In this document: in pieces, positions 35,102 to 44,807 of the stretch
How positions within the stretch are numbered: position 1 is the first letter of the stretch
Layout: every line of letters begins with the position of its first letter
Assembly: GCF_035594035.1 (NCBI RefSeq)
Contig: NZ_CP141588.1
Location: 1,571,501-1,635,500 of the forward strand
Reading direction: 5' to 3'
Length of the DNA: 64,000 bases
From: Sphingomonas sp. LY54
GTDB taxonomy: Bacteria; Pseudomonadota; Alphaproteobacteria; Sphingomonadales; Sphingomonadaceae
Position numbers and translations under genes: made by a program
The notes under the pieces: generated by a model
Seen by the model: the letters and a program-made list of their open reading frames with translations, nothing else
Told to the model about the DNA's origin: nothing
The model's database searches: none

Positions 35102-35593
35102 CTAACGACGTCGCGAGACGGGGATGTCCTTATCTGGGCCAGCTTCCAGGATGGTCTCGCGCGCTTTTACCAGTTCGCGCATCGCTTTGGCGGTGGCCAC
35201 GCCCCAGACGACGTGCGCGGCGAGCATCAGCAGGTTCCGCCGCGGTGGGTGATCGTCCGCGGGCTTGAGCAGACCCACGGCGGGGATCCAGCCCATATAG
35301 GAGCCGAGCCACACGCCGACTCCCGCCGCGCCGCCCGCGACCGGCCCGAGCGAGGCATTCGCTACCCCAAGCACCGCCCCCGATGCGGCGCCGTAAAGAA
35401 AGTGGGCCGCGGTCGTCACGTCCTTCGCCGCTTCGTTGCCCAGGGGCACATCCACCGCATCGGCCATTGAATCGATGATCTCTCGGGGCGTGAGCGGGTA
35501 ACGCTCGGCGCGTGGCAGTTGCTCGTGCATGCGCCGCATCGCTGCGGTCATGGCGAGCGTCCCGGCGAAGCCCGCAATCGCACCAATCAGCAT
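35102..35593 (-). CDS. YagU/DUF1440-like inner-membrane protein
   Basis: About 163 residues with three or four membrane segments (LIGAIAGFAGTLAMTAAM; AHFLYGAASGAVLGVANASLG; AAGVGVWLGSYMGWIPAVGLL; LAAHVVWGVATAKAM). The MTAAMRRMHEQLPRAERYPL pattern is typical of the DUF1440/YagU family, whose role is not established. The ATG at 35593 lacks a clear ribosome site. Upstream TTG codons (35650, 35629) are possible starts. Confidence 0.65.
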   Translation of the reverse strand: MLIGAIAGFAGTLAMTAAMRRMHEQLPRAERYPLTPREIIDSMADAVDVPLGNEAAKDVTTAAHFLYGAASGAVLGVANASLGPVAGGAAGVGVWLGSYMGWIPAVGLLKPADDHPPRRNLLMLAAHVVWGVATAKAMRELVKARETILEAGPDKDIPVSRRR

Positions 35594-35739
35594 TCGGCTG
35601 CCGACCCCGAGGTCCCTGTCCCTGTTCAATCCCTGTCTCCGGCCGTGCAATCGTGGGCCGAAAACCTACCACAGAAGCGAGCGCAAGGAAGCCGAAGGCT
35701 GGGAGGCCGCGCAGCGCGCGATCCTCCGCTGGTCGCACC

Positions 35740-35970
35740 TTAGAGGTCGACGCCCTGGGCGATCGCCTCGAGCTTGCGCAGGCGCTCCTTCAAATTGGCC
35801 ATGTCGATGCGGATGCCGGGCGCGAGGTCGGGCGTCTCGCGCTCGCTCTCCTGCCGCGCCGCGATCTCGAAACGCTTGAGATCGAGCCAGCCGCGCCAGG
35901 CGCGGAGGGAGGCGAAGGCGACGGTACCGGTGATGGCGAGGGCGGCTGCGGCCCAGATGATGGCGCTCAT
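35740..35970 (-). CDS. PspB-like small membrane protein
   Basis: A 76-residue protein with one N-terminal membrane helix (residues 3-22, AIIWAAAALAITGTVAFAS) and a C-terminal coiled coil (NLKERLRKLEAIAQG) similar in layout to PspB of the phage-shock (envelope-stress) response. It follows the third tandem permease by 8 nt, so it is the last gene of the sigma-54-driven exporter operon. The PspB relation is by length, topology and tail pattern only. Confidence 0.6.
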   Translation of the reverse strand: MSAIIWAAAALAITGTVAFASLRAWRGWLDLKRFEIAARQESERETPDLAPGIRIDMANLKERLRKLEAIAQGVDL

Positions 35971-35978
35971 GAATGGTC

Positions 35979-38462
35979 CTATTCGTAGCGAAGAGCGTGG
36001 ATGGGATTGGTGCGGGCGACACGGAGAGCGTGGCCGGCGATGGTCGCCAGCGCGATCAGCAAAGCGAGCAGGCCGGCGAGGACGAATGGCCCGGGCGTGA
36101 GCGCGATGCGGGCGTCGAAGCCGTTGAGCCAGTCGCGCATCACCCACCATGCGACCGGCCAGGCGACGAGGTTCGCCAGCACGACCGGCTTGGAGAATTG
36201 CCAGGCGAGCAGCTGCACGATGTCGCGCGCGGTCGCGCCGAACACCTTGCGGATGCCGATCTCCCGCGTGCGCCGCTCGGCGGTGAAGGCGGCGAGCCCG
36301 TAGAGGCCGAGGCAGGCGATCAGGATGGCGAGCATGGCGAAGCTGCCGAACGTCTGGCCGCGCGCCACGTCGGCGCCGTAGAGGCCGGCGAGCTTGTCGT
36401 CCGCAAAGAAGGCCTCGAACGGCACCTCGGGCAGCAGGCGGCGCCAGATCTGCTCGACCTTCGCGCGCAGCGCGCCGGGGTCCGTCGCCTCGAACCGGGC
36501 GACCAGCCAGCGATAATAGCCGTCGTCGTAGAAGATCGTGGGCTCGACCGCCTCGCGGACCGAGCGGAAGCGGCTGTCGCGGGCCACGCCGACGATGGTG
36601 GCCGGGACGGGACCTATCTCCTCACCGAAGACCGGGATAGCGATCTGCCGCCCGACGGCGGCGGCCGGCTTATCGAAGCCGAGCAGCTTCACGGCGCTTT
36701 CGTTGACGACGATGTTGAGACCGCGCGCGGCGATGGCCCGCTCCGCGGCCTCGGCCGCCGCCTCGTCCTCATAATCGACATAAGCCTTGTCGTTGGCATA
36801 AGCCGCCGAGAGCTTGCGGCCCGCGGCCATGCCGATCCGCATCGTGTCGAAGAAGCCCGGCTCGACGCTGTACCAGCCGAGCTTGACCGGTTCCGGCCGC
36901 CCCGGGACCGACGCCACGGTGAAGAAGGTCGGTCCTTCGGCCGGGATGATCCGGGTGGCGGAGACGCTCGTCACGCCGTCCAGGGCCGCGATCTCGCGCG
37001 CCAAGGTCTCGCGGACCTGGCGCACTTGCGGGTCACGCAGCCCGCCGACCGTCAGCAGGCCCTCGCGCTCGTAGCCCGGATCGACCGTGCGGGCGAAGAT
37101 GGTCTGGTGATAGACGACCGCGGTGCACGCGATCAGGCCGATCGACACGGCGAACTGCGCGACCACCAGCAGGTTGCGGATGCGGCCGCTGCCCTGGGCG
37201 TCGGTCGAGGCGCAATTGGCCTTGAGCACGGCGGCGGGCTGGAAGCGCGACAGGTGGAAGGCCGGGTAGAAACCGCCGGCGAGCCCGACCAGCAACGTGA
37301 GCGCCGCCACCGGCAGGAGCAGACCGTCGCGGCCAAGATAATGGATGTCGAGATCGGCATCGAGGAAGCGGGAGAAGGCCGGCAGCGCCAGCTCGAGCAA
37401 GGCCAGTGCGATCAGCATCGCGGCAGCCACCAGCGCCATCGATTCGCCGAGGAACTGTGCGATCAGCTGGCGCCGCCGCGCGCCAAGCACCTTGCGGACC
37501 GCCACTTCGCGGGCGCGCTGGCTGGCGCGCGCGGTGGCGAGATTGACGAAATTGACGATCGCCATGCCGAGGATGAGCAGGGCCACGATCGTGAAGGTGG
37601 CGAGGGTGGCGCGATCGTTGCCGGGTCGGTCGCCGTCCTGGGCCGGACCGAGATGGATGTCGCGGACGTTGACGAGCCGCCAGTCGGTCGACGCCCCGAT
37701 GTCCGATCCGCCGATGTCGCGCGGCGGCACGTTGCGCTTTTCCCAGGCCTGCATCTGGCCGTTGACCGTCGCGACGTCGGCGCCGGCACGGAGCCTGGCA
37801 TAGGCAAAGCCGTTGACACAGCCCCAGGCGCAATCGTCTTCCTCGGCCGAGTTGAAGCGGCGGACCATCCGCAGGTCCATGTGGCTGTTCTTCGGCAGGT
37901 CCTCGAACACGCCGGTCACGCGCAGATCATATTTCTCGCCGCCCCGCGTCGTCGTCAGCGTGCGGCCCAGCGCGTCCGCCGTGCCGAACAGGCGCATTGC
38001 TTCGGCGCGGCTCAAAGTGACGCTGTCGGTCGCCGCGAGCGCGGTGGCCGCGCTGCCATGCAGGAAGGGGAGTTGGATGATCCGGAATAAGCCGGGATCG
38101 GCCGCGGCGGCTTTCTTGACGGTCAGCGCACCGCCGTCGCGCAGCACGACGATGTCGTCGGTCTCCAGCTTCGCGATCGTCTCGATCTGCGGAAAATCCT
38201 TGGCCAGCGCCGCCGCCACGGGACGCGTCACCGCCTGCATGTCGAGCTTCTCGCCGGTGCTCGGATCGGTGCCGAACGTCTGGACCTGGAACACGCGATC
38301 GGCGTCCGGCAGCCATCGGTCGTAGCTCATCTCGTAGCGGACGTAGAGCAGGAGAAGCAGGCAGGCGGCGAGGCCGGTGGCGAGCCCGAACAGATTGATG
38401 AAGGCGTAGGTCCGGCTCCGCGTCAGCGACCGGTATCCGGCGGCCAGGTAATTTCTCCACAT
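35979..38462 (-). CDS. FtsX/MacB-type ABC permease, third of three tandem paralogues
   Basis: An 827-residue protein starting MWRNYLAAGYRSLTRSRTYAF. A first membrane helix and a large periplasmic MacB-like domain are followed by an FtsX core of three membrane segments, then a second periplasmic domain and a second FtsX core with the conserved RTREIGIRKVFGA coupling motif. AGGAGG lies 7 nt before the ATG. It lies 10 nt downstream of the second paralogue and is the most diverged of the three. Together with the ATPase and membrane fusion protein it would form a tripartite mechanotransmission-type transporter. Confidence 0.9.
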   Translation of the reverse strand: MWRNYLAAGYRSLTRSRTYAFINLFGLATGLAACLLLLLYVRYEMSYDRWLPDADRVFQVQTFGTDPSTGEKLDMQAVTRPVAAALAKDFPQIETIAKLETDDIVVLRDGGALTVKKAAAADPGLFRIIQLPFLHGSAATALAATDSVTLSRAEAMRLFGTADALGRTLTTTRGGEKYDLRVTGVFEDLPKNSHMDLRMVRRFNSAEEDDCAWGCVNGFAYARLRAGADVATVNGQMQAWEKRNVPPRDIGGSDIGASTDWRLVNVRDIHLGPAQDGDRPGNDRATLATFTIVALLILGMAIVNFVNLATARASQRAREVAVRKVLGARRRQLIAQFLGESMALVAAAMLIALALLELALPAFSRFLDADLDIHYLGRDGLLLPVAALTLLVGLAGGFYPAFHLSRFQPAAVLKANCASTDAQGSGRIRNLLVVAQFAVSIGLIACTAVVYHQTIFARTVDPGYEREGLLTVGGLRDPQVRQVRETLAREIAALDGVTSVSATRIIPAEGPTFFTVASVPGRPEPVKLGWYSVEPGFFDTMRIGMAAGRKLSAAYANDKAYVDYEDEAAAEAAERAIAARGLNIVVNESAVKLLGFDKPAAAVGRQIAIPVFGEEIGPVPATIVGVARDSRFRSVREAVEPTIFYDDGYYRWLVARFEATDPGALRAKVEQIWRRLLPEVPFEAFFADDKLAGLYGADVARGQTFGSFAMLAILIACLGLYGLAAFTAERRTREIGIRKVFGATARDIVQLLAWQFSKPVVLANLVAWPVAWWVMRDWLNGFDARIALTPGPFVLAGLLALLIALATIAGHALRVARTNPIHALRYE

Positions 38463-38472
38463 CGCCCGCCTC

Positions 38473-40971
38473 CTATTCGTAGCGCAGAGCGTGGATCGGA
38501 TTGGCGCGTGCCACCCGGAAGGCGTGGCCGGCGATCGTGCCGATCGCAATCACGAGCGCGAGGCCGCCGGCGAGCAGGAACGGGGTCGGCGACAGGCCGA
38601 TACGGGCGTCGAAGCTGTTCAGCCAGTCGCGCATCACCCACCAGGCGACCGGCCAGGCGATGATGTTGGCGATGATCACCGGCTTGGAAAATTGCCAGGC
38701 GAGCAGGCGCACGATGTCGCGGCTGCGCGCGCCGAGAACCTTGCGGATGCCGATCTCCTTGGTGCGGCGCTCGGCGGTGAAGGCGGCGAGGCCGAACAGG
38801 CCGAGGCAGGCAACGATCACGGCGAGTACCGCAAAGCCGGCGAAGGTCTTCGCCCGCGCTTCCTCGGCGTCGTAGAGCTCGCCCATGATGTCTTCGCTGA
38901 ACTTGGCGTCGAACGGAACGTCGGTGGTGATGCCCTTCCAGACGCGCTCGACACCGCTGCGGACGGGCCGCGGATCGCCGCTGTAGCGGACAATCATGTG
39001 GGTGTGGCCGCTGTTCCAGTTGGAGAACATGATCGGGTCGAGCGGCAGCTTGACCGAGCGGAAGCGTGAATCCCGGACCACGCCGATGATCGTCACCGGC
39101 ACCAGCCCGATCTCGTTGTCGACGACCGCCGCCTTCAGCGTCTTGCCGACCGCCTCCTGCGGGCTCTTGAAGCCGAGCCGCTGGGTCGCGAGTTCGTTGA
39201 TCACGATGTTGCCGCCGCGCTGTGCCATCGCCCGCTGCGCGCCATCGTCCGGCGGATAAGGGAGGGTCATGTCGTCCATCGGCCGCCCTTCCTCGAACCA
39301 GCGGCCGGCGGCGAGCGTGAGACCCATCGCGTCGCGGAAGCCCTCGTCGACCTGATAGGTGCCGATCGTGATCGGGTCGGTGCGCCCGGGCACCATGAAG
39401 CCGGTATTGTTGTTATTGTCGGTGGCGACGCCGATCGTGGTGCGGCCGACGGCCTGCACGCCCGGCACGCGCCGCGTGCGCTCGGCGATCATCTCGCCCT
39501 TGTCGATCAACTGATAGCGGCTGAGCTCGTCGACCTGGAGGATATGGTCGCGCTTGTAGCCGGGATCGACGGTGCGGGCGTAGACGGTCTGGCCGTAGAC
39601 GATGGCGGTGCAGATGATGAGCCCGATCGACACTGCGAACTGCGCGACCACGAGCGCGTTGCGCAACCGGCCGGTTCCAGGAGTCTCGGCCGAGGACTGG
39701 TTGGCCTTCAGCACCGAGGCCGGCTGGAAGCGCGAGAGGAAGAAGGCCGGGTAGAGTCCGCCCAGCACGCCCACCACCAGCACGAGCAGCAGCACCGGCA
39801 GCAGGATGCCTTCCGCGCCGAAATAGCTCACGTTGATGTCGGCCTCGAGGAAGGCCGAGAATGGCGGCACCAGCAATTCGACAAGGGTCAGCGCGATCAG
39901 CATCGAGACGATCGCGATCATCACCGATTCCGCGGTAAACTGGACGATCAGCTGCCGCCGGGTCGCGCCGAGCACCTTGCGCAGCGCCACCTCGCGGGCG
40001 CGCTGGCTGGCACGGGCCGTGGCGAGGTTGGTGAAGTTGACCACCGCCATGCCCAGGATCAGGACGGCGATCACCGCGAAGGTGGTGATCGTGGTGCGGT
40101 CGTTGCCCGGCGCCATCGCGCCCGCCTGGGCCTTGCCGAGATGGACGTCCTTGACGTTGACGATGTGCCAGTCCTGGTCGTCGCCGGCGTTGAACCGCGC
40201 CTCGCCCGCACTCTCGTCGGGGATGTTGCGCTTCTCCCACGCCGGGAAGCCGGACTGGATCGCGGACGCGTCGGCCCCAGGCCGCAATTTCACATAGACA
40301 TGGCCGTTCTGGCAGCCCCAGCAGGTCAGCACGTCGGGCGTGTCGTAATTGTAGCCGGCGAAGTCGAGCCGGGCGAGGCCGGTCAGCTTGAGGTGGGAGT
40401 TCTTGGGCAGGTCCTGGAGCACGCCGGTGATGCGGAACTCGCGGGTTATGCCGCGGGTGATGAAGCTCAATGTCTTCCCCACCACGTCGTCGGTGCCGTA
40501 GCGCTTCACCGCCTCGGAGCGGGTCAGCACGGCGGTGTTGACCTGGCCGAGCGCGTCGCGGCTGCCGCGCACCAGCGGCAGCGGCACCACGCTCAGGAAA
40601 TCATTGTCGACGAAGAGGAAGTCTTCGGTCGACGAAGCCTGCCCGTCCTTGGTGAAGACGGGATTGTTGTTCCAGACGTAGACTTGCTGCTCGACCTCGG
40701 GGAAATCCTTCTTGATCGCCGTGCCGGAGGCGTACGGAGTCATCTGGAGCTGGGCTTCCTCGCCCGTCTCGCTCGATTTGTACCAGCTCTGGATCTGGTA
40801 GATCCGGTCGGAATCCGGGATCCACTTGTCGTAGCTCATCTCGTAGCGGACATAGAGCAGGATCATCAGGCAGGCGGCCATGCCGATGGCGAGCCCGAGG
40901 ATGTTGATGAAGGCGTAGGTCCGGCTCTTAGCGAGGGCGCGGACGCCCACCGTCAGATAATTCCGCCACAT
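38473..40971 (-). CDS. FtsX/MacB-type ABC permease, second of three tandem paralogues
   Basis: An 832-residue protein starting MWRNYLTVGVRALAKSRTYAF, with the same two periplasmic domains and two FtsX membrane cores as its neighbours. The first FtsX core has QRAREVALRKVLGA, the last has RTKEIGIRKVLGARSRDI. A 182-nt stretch of its 3' part (38621-38802) is almost identical to 41167-41348 in the first paralogue, pointing to recent duplication or gene conversion. Confidence 0.92.
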   Translation of the reverse strand: MWRNYLTVGVRALAKSRTYAFINILGLAIGMAACLMILLYVRYEMSYDKWIPDSDRIYQIQSWYKSSETGEEAQLQMTPYASGTAIKKDFPEVEQQVYVWNNNPVFTKDGQASSTEDFLFVDNDFLSVVPLPLVRGSRDALGQVNTAVLTRSEAVKRYGTDDVVGKTLSFITRGITREFRITGVLQDLPKNSHLKLTGLARLDFAGYNYDTPDVLTCWGCQNGHVYVKLRPGADASAIQSGFPAWEKRNIPDESAGEARFNAGDDQDWHIVNVKDVHLGKAQAGAMAPGNDRTTITTFAVIAVLILGMAVVNFTNLATARASQRAREVALRKVLGATRRQLIVQFTAESVMIAIVSMLIALTLVELLVPPFSAFLEADINVSYFGAEGILLPVLLLVLVVGVLGGLYPAFFLSRFQPASVLKANQSSAETPGTGRLRNALVVAQFAVSIGLIICTAIVYGQTVYARTVDPGYKRDHILQVDELSRYQLIDKGEMIAERTRRVPGVQAVGRTTIGVATDNNNNTGFMVPGRTDPITIGTYQVDEGFRDAMGLTLAAGRWFEEGRPMDDMTLPYPPDDGAQRAMAQRGGNIVINELATQRLGFKSPQEAVGKTLKAAVVDNEIGLVPVTIIGVVRDSRFRSVKLPLDPIMFSNWNSGHTHMIVRYSGDPRPVRSGVERVWKGITTDVPFDAKFSEDIMGELYDAEEARAKTFAGFAVLAVIVACLGLFGLAAFTAERRTKEIGIRKVLGARSRDIVRLLAWQFSKPVIIANIIAWPVAWWVMRDWLNSFDARIGLSPTPFLLAGGLALVIAIGTIAGHAFRVARANPIHALRYE

Positions 40972-41018
40972 CGTTCGGTCCCCTTCCTGTCTGGTCCCGG
41001 CTACGGCCGCTCAAGTCC

Positions 41019-43523
41019 TCATTCGTATCGCAATGCGTGGATCGGGTTGGCGCGGGCGACGCGGATCGCATGGCCGGCGATCGTGCCGATCGCGATAGCG
41101 AGGGCGAGCAGCCCGGCCAGCACGAACGGCGTCGGGCCGAGCGCAATCCGCGTGTCGAAAGTGTTGAGCCAGTCGCGCATCACCCACCAGGCGACCGGCC
41201 AGGCGATGATGTTGGCGATGATCACCGGCTTGGAGAATTGCCAGGCGAGCAGGCGCACGATGTCGCGGCTGCGCGCGCCGAGCACCTTGCGGATGCCGAT
41301 CTCCTTGGTGCGGCGCTCGGCGGTGAAGGCGGCGAGGCCGAACAGGCCCAGGCACGCGACCACGACGGCGAGCAGAGCGAAGCCGGCGAAGGTCTTGGCG
41401 CGGGCGTCCTCGGCCGCATAAAGCTCGCCGATAATCTCGTCGCTGAATTGCGCGTCGAACGGGATTTCCGGCGCGATCCGCTTCCACACCGCCTCGACGT
41501 CGCGGCGGACGCGGGCGGGGTCGCTGGCATTGTAGCGGACCAGCATCCAGCCCTGGCCGAAGCGGCTCGACTGGAAGATGATCGGATCGATCGTCTCGCG
41601 GATCGAGCGGAACCGGCTGTCCTGGACGACGCCGATGATGTTGGCGTTGATGACGCCGCCATATTCGGGGTTGGTGATCATCTTGATCGTCTTGCCGACC
41701 GCCTGCTGCGGCGTGCCCAGCCCGAGCCGGCGCACGGCAAGCTCGTTCAGCACGACGTTGAGACCGCGGGCGACGAGCGCGCGCTCCGCCGCGGGATCCT
41801 CGGGGAACGGCGTGGTCGCGTCGTCCATCGGACGGCTCTCGTCGAACGTGCGGCCGGCGAGCAGCTTGATCCCCATCGTATCGAAGAAGCCGTTGTCGAT
41901 CGCGTAATTGCCGATGTTGATCGGCTCGCTGCGGCCGGGCATCTGCACGCCGGTATTCTGGTTGTTGCGGGTGGCGATACCGATATTGGTACGGCCGACG
42001 TCCGTGACGCCGTCGATCTGCTTCAGCTCGCGGATCAAGGTGTCGGCGAGCGGGAACATCTCGCGCCGCCCGACGCCTTCGAGCTGCAGCAGGCCGTCGC
42101 GCTTGTAGCCGGGATCGGCGGTGCGGGCGTGAGCGGTCTGGCCGTAGACGATGGCGGTGCAGATGATGAGGCCGATCGAGACGGCGAACTGCGCGACCAC
42201 CAGGATGTTGCGGAGCGAGCCCGAGCCCTGCGCCTCGGCCGACGACTTGTTGGCCTTCAGGACCGTCGCGGGCTGGAAGCGCGACAGATAGAAAGCCGGA
42301 TAGATGCCGCCGGCGGCGCCGACGAGCAACACCAGGCCGATGATCGGCAGGATGAGGCCGCCTTCACCCAAATAGCGCATCTTGAGGTCGGCATCGAGGA
42401 AACCGGCGAATGCCGGCAACACCAGCTCCACAAACGCCAGGGCGAGCAGCATCGCAATGGCCGCGACGAGCACGGATTCGCCCAGGAATTGCGTCATGAG
42501 CTGCTTACGGTTGGCGCCGAGCACCTTGCGCAGCGCCACTTCACGCGCCCGCTGGCTGGCGCGGGCGGTGGCGAGGTTGGTGAAGTTGACGCAGGCCATC
42601 GCGAGGATGAGCGCCGCGATCACGCCGAAGGTGATGATCGAGCGACGGTCGTTGCCCGGCGTCATCGCCGCTTCCTGAGCGTCGCCCAGATGGACGTCGG
42701 CGATGTTGACGAGCTTGAACTCGGAGAAGTCGCCCTGGTTGGTGCGCTGGCCGCCGAACACCTGGTCGGGGATGTTGCGCTTCTCGAACGCTTCCATCTG
42801 CGCGTTGATCGCGTCCGCGTCGGCGCCGGGGCGCAGCTTCACGTAGACCCAACCGGACTGCCAGCCCCATTGGGTCATGAACTCGGTCTGGTCGGCCCAA
42901 TAGCTCTGCGGATCGTAGCGGGCGATCATCGTCGCTCGGAAATGCGTGTTTTTCGGCAGGTCGTTGAGGACACCGGTGACTCGGAAATCGGTCTGCTTGC
43001 CGCGCGACGACAGGGTCAGCGTCTGGCCCATCGGGTCGTCATTGCCGAAATATTTGCGCGCCTCGGTCTCGGTGATGACCAGGGACCCGACCTGGTTGAG
43101 CGCGGTCTCGCGATTGCCCTTCGCAAGCGGGAACTGGAGGATGTCGAGCAGATTGCCGTCGACGAAGCGGAAATCCTCGGTGGCATAGGCCTGGCCGCCC
43201 TTCAGCACGATGGGCCCGGACGACAGAGCGTGCACGCTGTTCTCGACCTGCGGGAAGTCCTTCTTGAGCAGGTCGCGCGCCACATAGGGCGCCATCTGGA
43301 TCTTCTGCACCTCGCCCGCATCGGGATCGGTGAAATAGGACTGGAACTGAAAGGCCTGGTCCGCGCCCGGAAGCTGCTTGTCGAAGCTCAGCTCGTAGCG
43401 GACGAACAAAAGGATCATCAGGCAGGCGGCAAGCCCGAGCGCCAGGCCGAAGATGTTGATGAAGGCATAGGTCTTGTTCTTGGCCAAGGCCCGGATGCCG
43501 ACGGTGAGATAGTTGCGCCACAT
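41019..43523 (-). CDS. FtsX/MacB-type ABC permease, first of three tandem paralogues
   Basis: An 834-residue protein starting MWRNYLTVGIRALAKNKTYAF. Topology and motifs match the other two permeases (QRAREVALRKVLGAN, RTKEIGIRKVLGARSRDI). The frame stays open to 43640, but the shared MWRNYL start at 43523 fits its paralogues and lies 16 nt after the upstream RidA-like gene. The exported substrate is unknown; the MacB family exports peptides, lipoproteins or antibiotics. Confidence 0.92.
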   Translation of the reverse strand: MWRNYLTVGIRALAKNKTYAFINIFGLALGLAACLMILLFVRYELSFDKQLPGADQAFQFQSYFTDPDAGEVQKIQMAPYVARDLLKKDFPQVENSVHALSSGPIVLKGGQAYATEDFRFVDGNLLDILQFPLAKGNRETALNQVGSLVITETEARKYFGNDDPMGQTLTLSSRGKQTDFRVTGVLNDLPKNTHFRATMIARYDPQSYWADQTEFMTQWGWQSGWVYVKLRPGADADAINAQMEAFEKRNIPDQVFGGQRTNQGDFSEFKLVNIADVHLGDAQEAAMTPGNDRRSIITFGVIAALILAMACVNFTNLATARASQRAREVALRKVLGANRKQLMTQFLGESVLVAAIAMLLALAFVELVLPAFAGFLDADLKMRYLGEGGLILPIIGLVLLVGAAGGIYPAFYLSRFQPATVLKANKSSAEAQGSGSLRNILVVAQFAVSIGLIICTAIVYGQTAHARTADPGYKRDGLLQLEGVGRREMFPLADTLIRELKQIDGVTDVGRTNIGIATRNNQNTGVQMPGRSEPINIGNYAIDNGFFDTMGIKLLAGRTFDESRPMDDATTPFPEDPAAERALVARGLNVVLNELAVRRLGLGTPQQAVGKTIKMITNPEYGGVINANIIGVVQDSRFRSIRETIDPIIFQSSRFGQGWMLVRYNASDPARVRRDVEAVWKRIAPEIPFDAQFSDEIIGELYAAEDARAKTFAGFALLAVVVACLGLFGLAAFTAERRTKEIGIRKVLGARSRDIVRLLAWQFSKPVIIANIIAWPVAWWVMRDWLNTFDTRIALGPTPFVLAGLLALAIAIGTIAGHAIRVARANPIHALRYE
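41167..41348. repeat. Near-identical segment shared with 38621-38802
   Basis: These 182 nt differ from 38621-38802 by only two bases as far as I can align by eye, while flanking parts of the two permease genes differ much more. It covers the last FtsX membrane core including the coupling motif. This suggests gene conversion between tandem copies. Confidence 0.7.
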
Positions 43524-43539
43524 GGCTGATGATCCTCGA

Positions 43540-44114
43540 TTATTTCGCGATGGCGGCGCCGCGCCGGTGGGCGACGACCTTGACCTCGGTGAGGCCGCCA
43601 TCGGGCAGGAGGCGATCGACGTCGATCGCCGTCCAGGCATGCGGGAGGCCGGTGAGATGCCGCTTCTTCACCTCGGAGAAGGGCTCGATCTGGGTGGTGA
43701 TGTCGGTGTGGTAGGTGGTCATGTCGACCACGTCGTCGAGCGTGGCGCCGGCGCGCTTCAATGCCGCGCCGATCTGGCGGAACACGCGGTCATAGGCGGG
43801 GACGAGGTCCGCCTCGCCCGGCGCCTGCCCGGCGACTATGCCCGAAAGATAGATCGTGTCGCCGGCGATGACCGCGGTGGCATAGCCGTAGCGCTCCTGG
43901 TCCGCGCGCTGCTCCTTATGGGTGGACATCAGCACCGTCGCTTCGGTCCGCGTCTGGGCGAAGACCGGCCCCGGAAAGAAGGCGGCGAGCAACGCGACCG
44001 GCACTGCCAGCCGTGTCGAGCGAAGCCGGGGGCGGTGTACCCCGGCTTCGCCCGGGACGGGCGCCATGAGAGGGCGACGCCCGTTTCGCAGGATGGCGGG
44101 GCCGGTCATGCGCG

Positions 44115-44118
<4 letters not shown>
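43540..44118 (-). CDS. Exported RidA-family protein in the ABC exporter operon
   Basis: About 192 residues. A predicted signal peptide (RLAVPVALLAAFFPGPVFAQ, cleavage after about residue 54 of the longest form) precedes a YjgF/YER057c/RidA domain (GDTIYLSGIVAG, YDRVFRQIGAALKRAGATLDDV). Most RidA proteins are cytoplasmic imine deaminases, so a periplasmic form inside a transporter operon is unusual. The GTG at 44118 overlaps the ATPase stop (GTGA); in-frame ATGs at 44109 and 44067 are alternatives. Confidence 0.8.
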
Positions 44119-44795
<677 letters not shown>

Positions 44796-44807
44796 TGCCC
44801 AGCTCCT

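Noticed and set aside
41037..43529. 830-codon open frame antisense to the first permease
   Set aside because: Shadow frame with no recognisable domain; the permease is conserved with its two paralogues.
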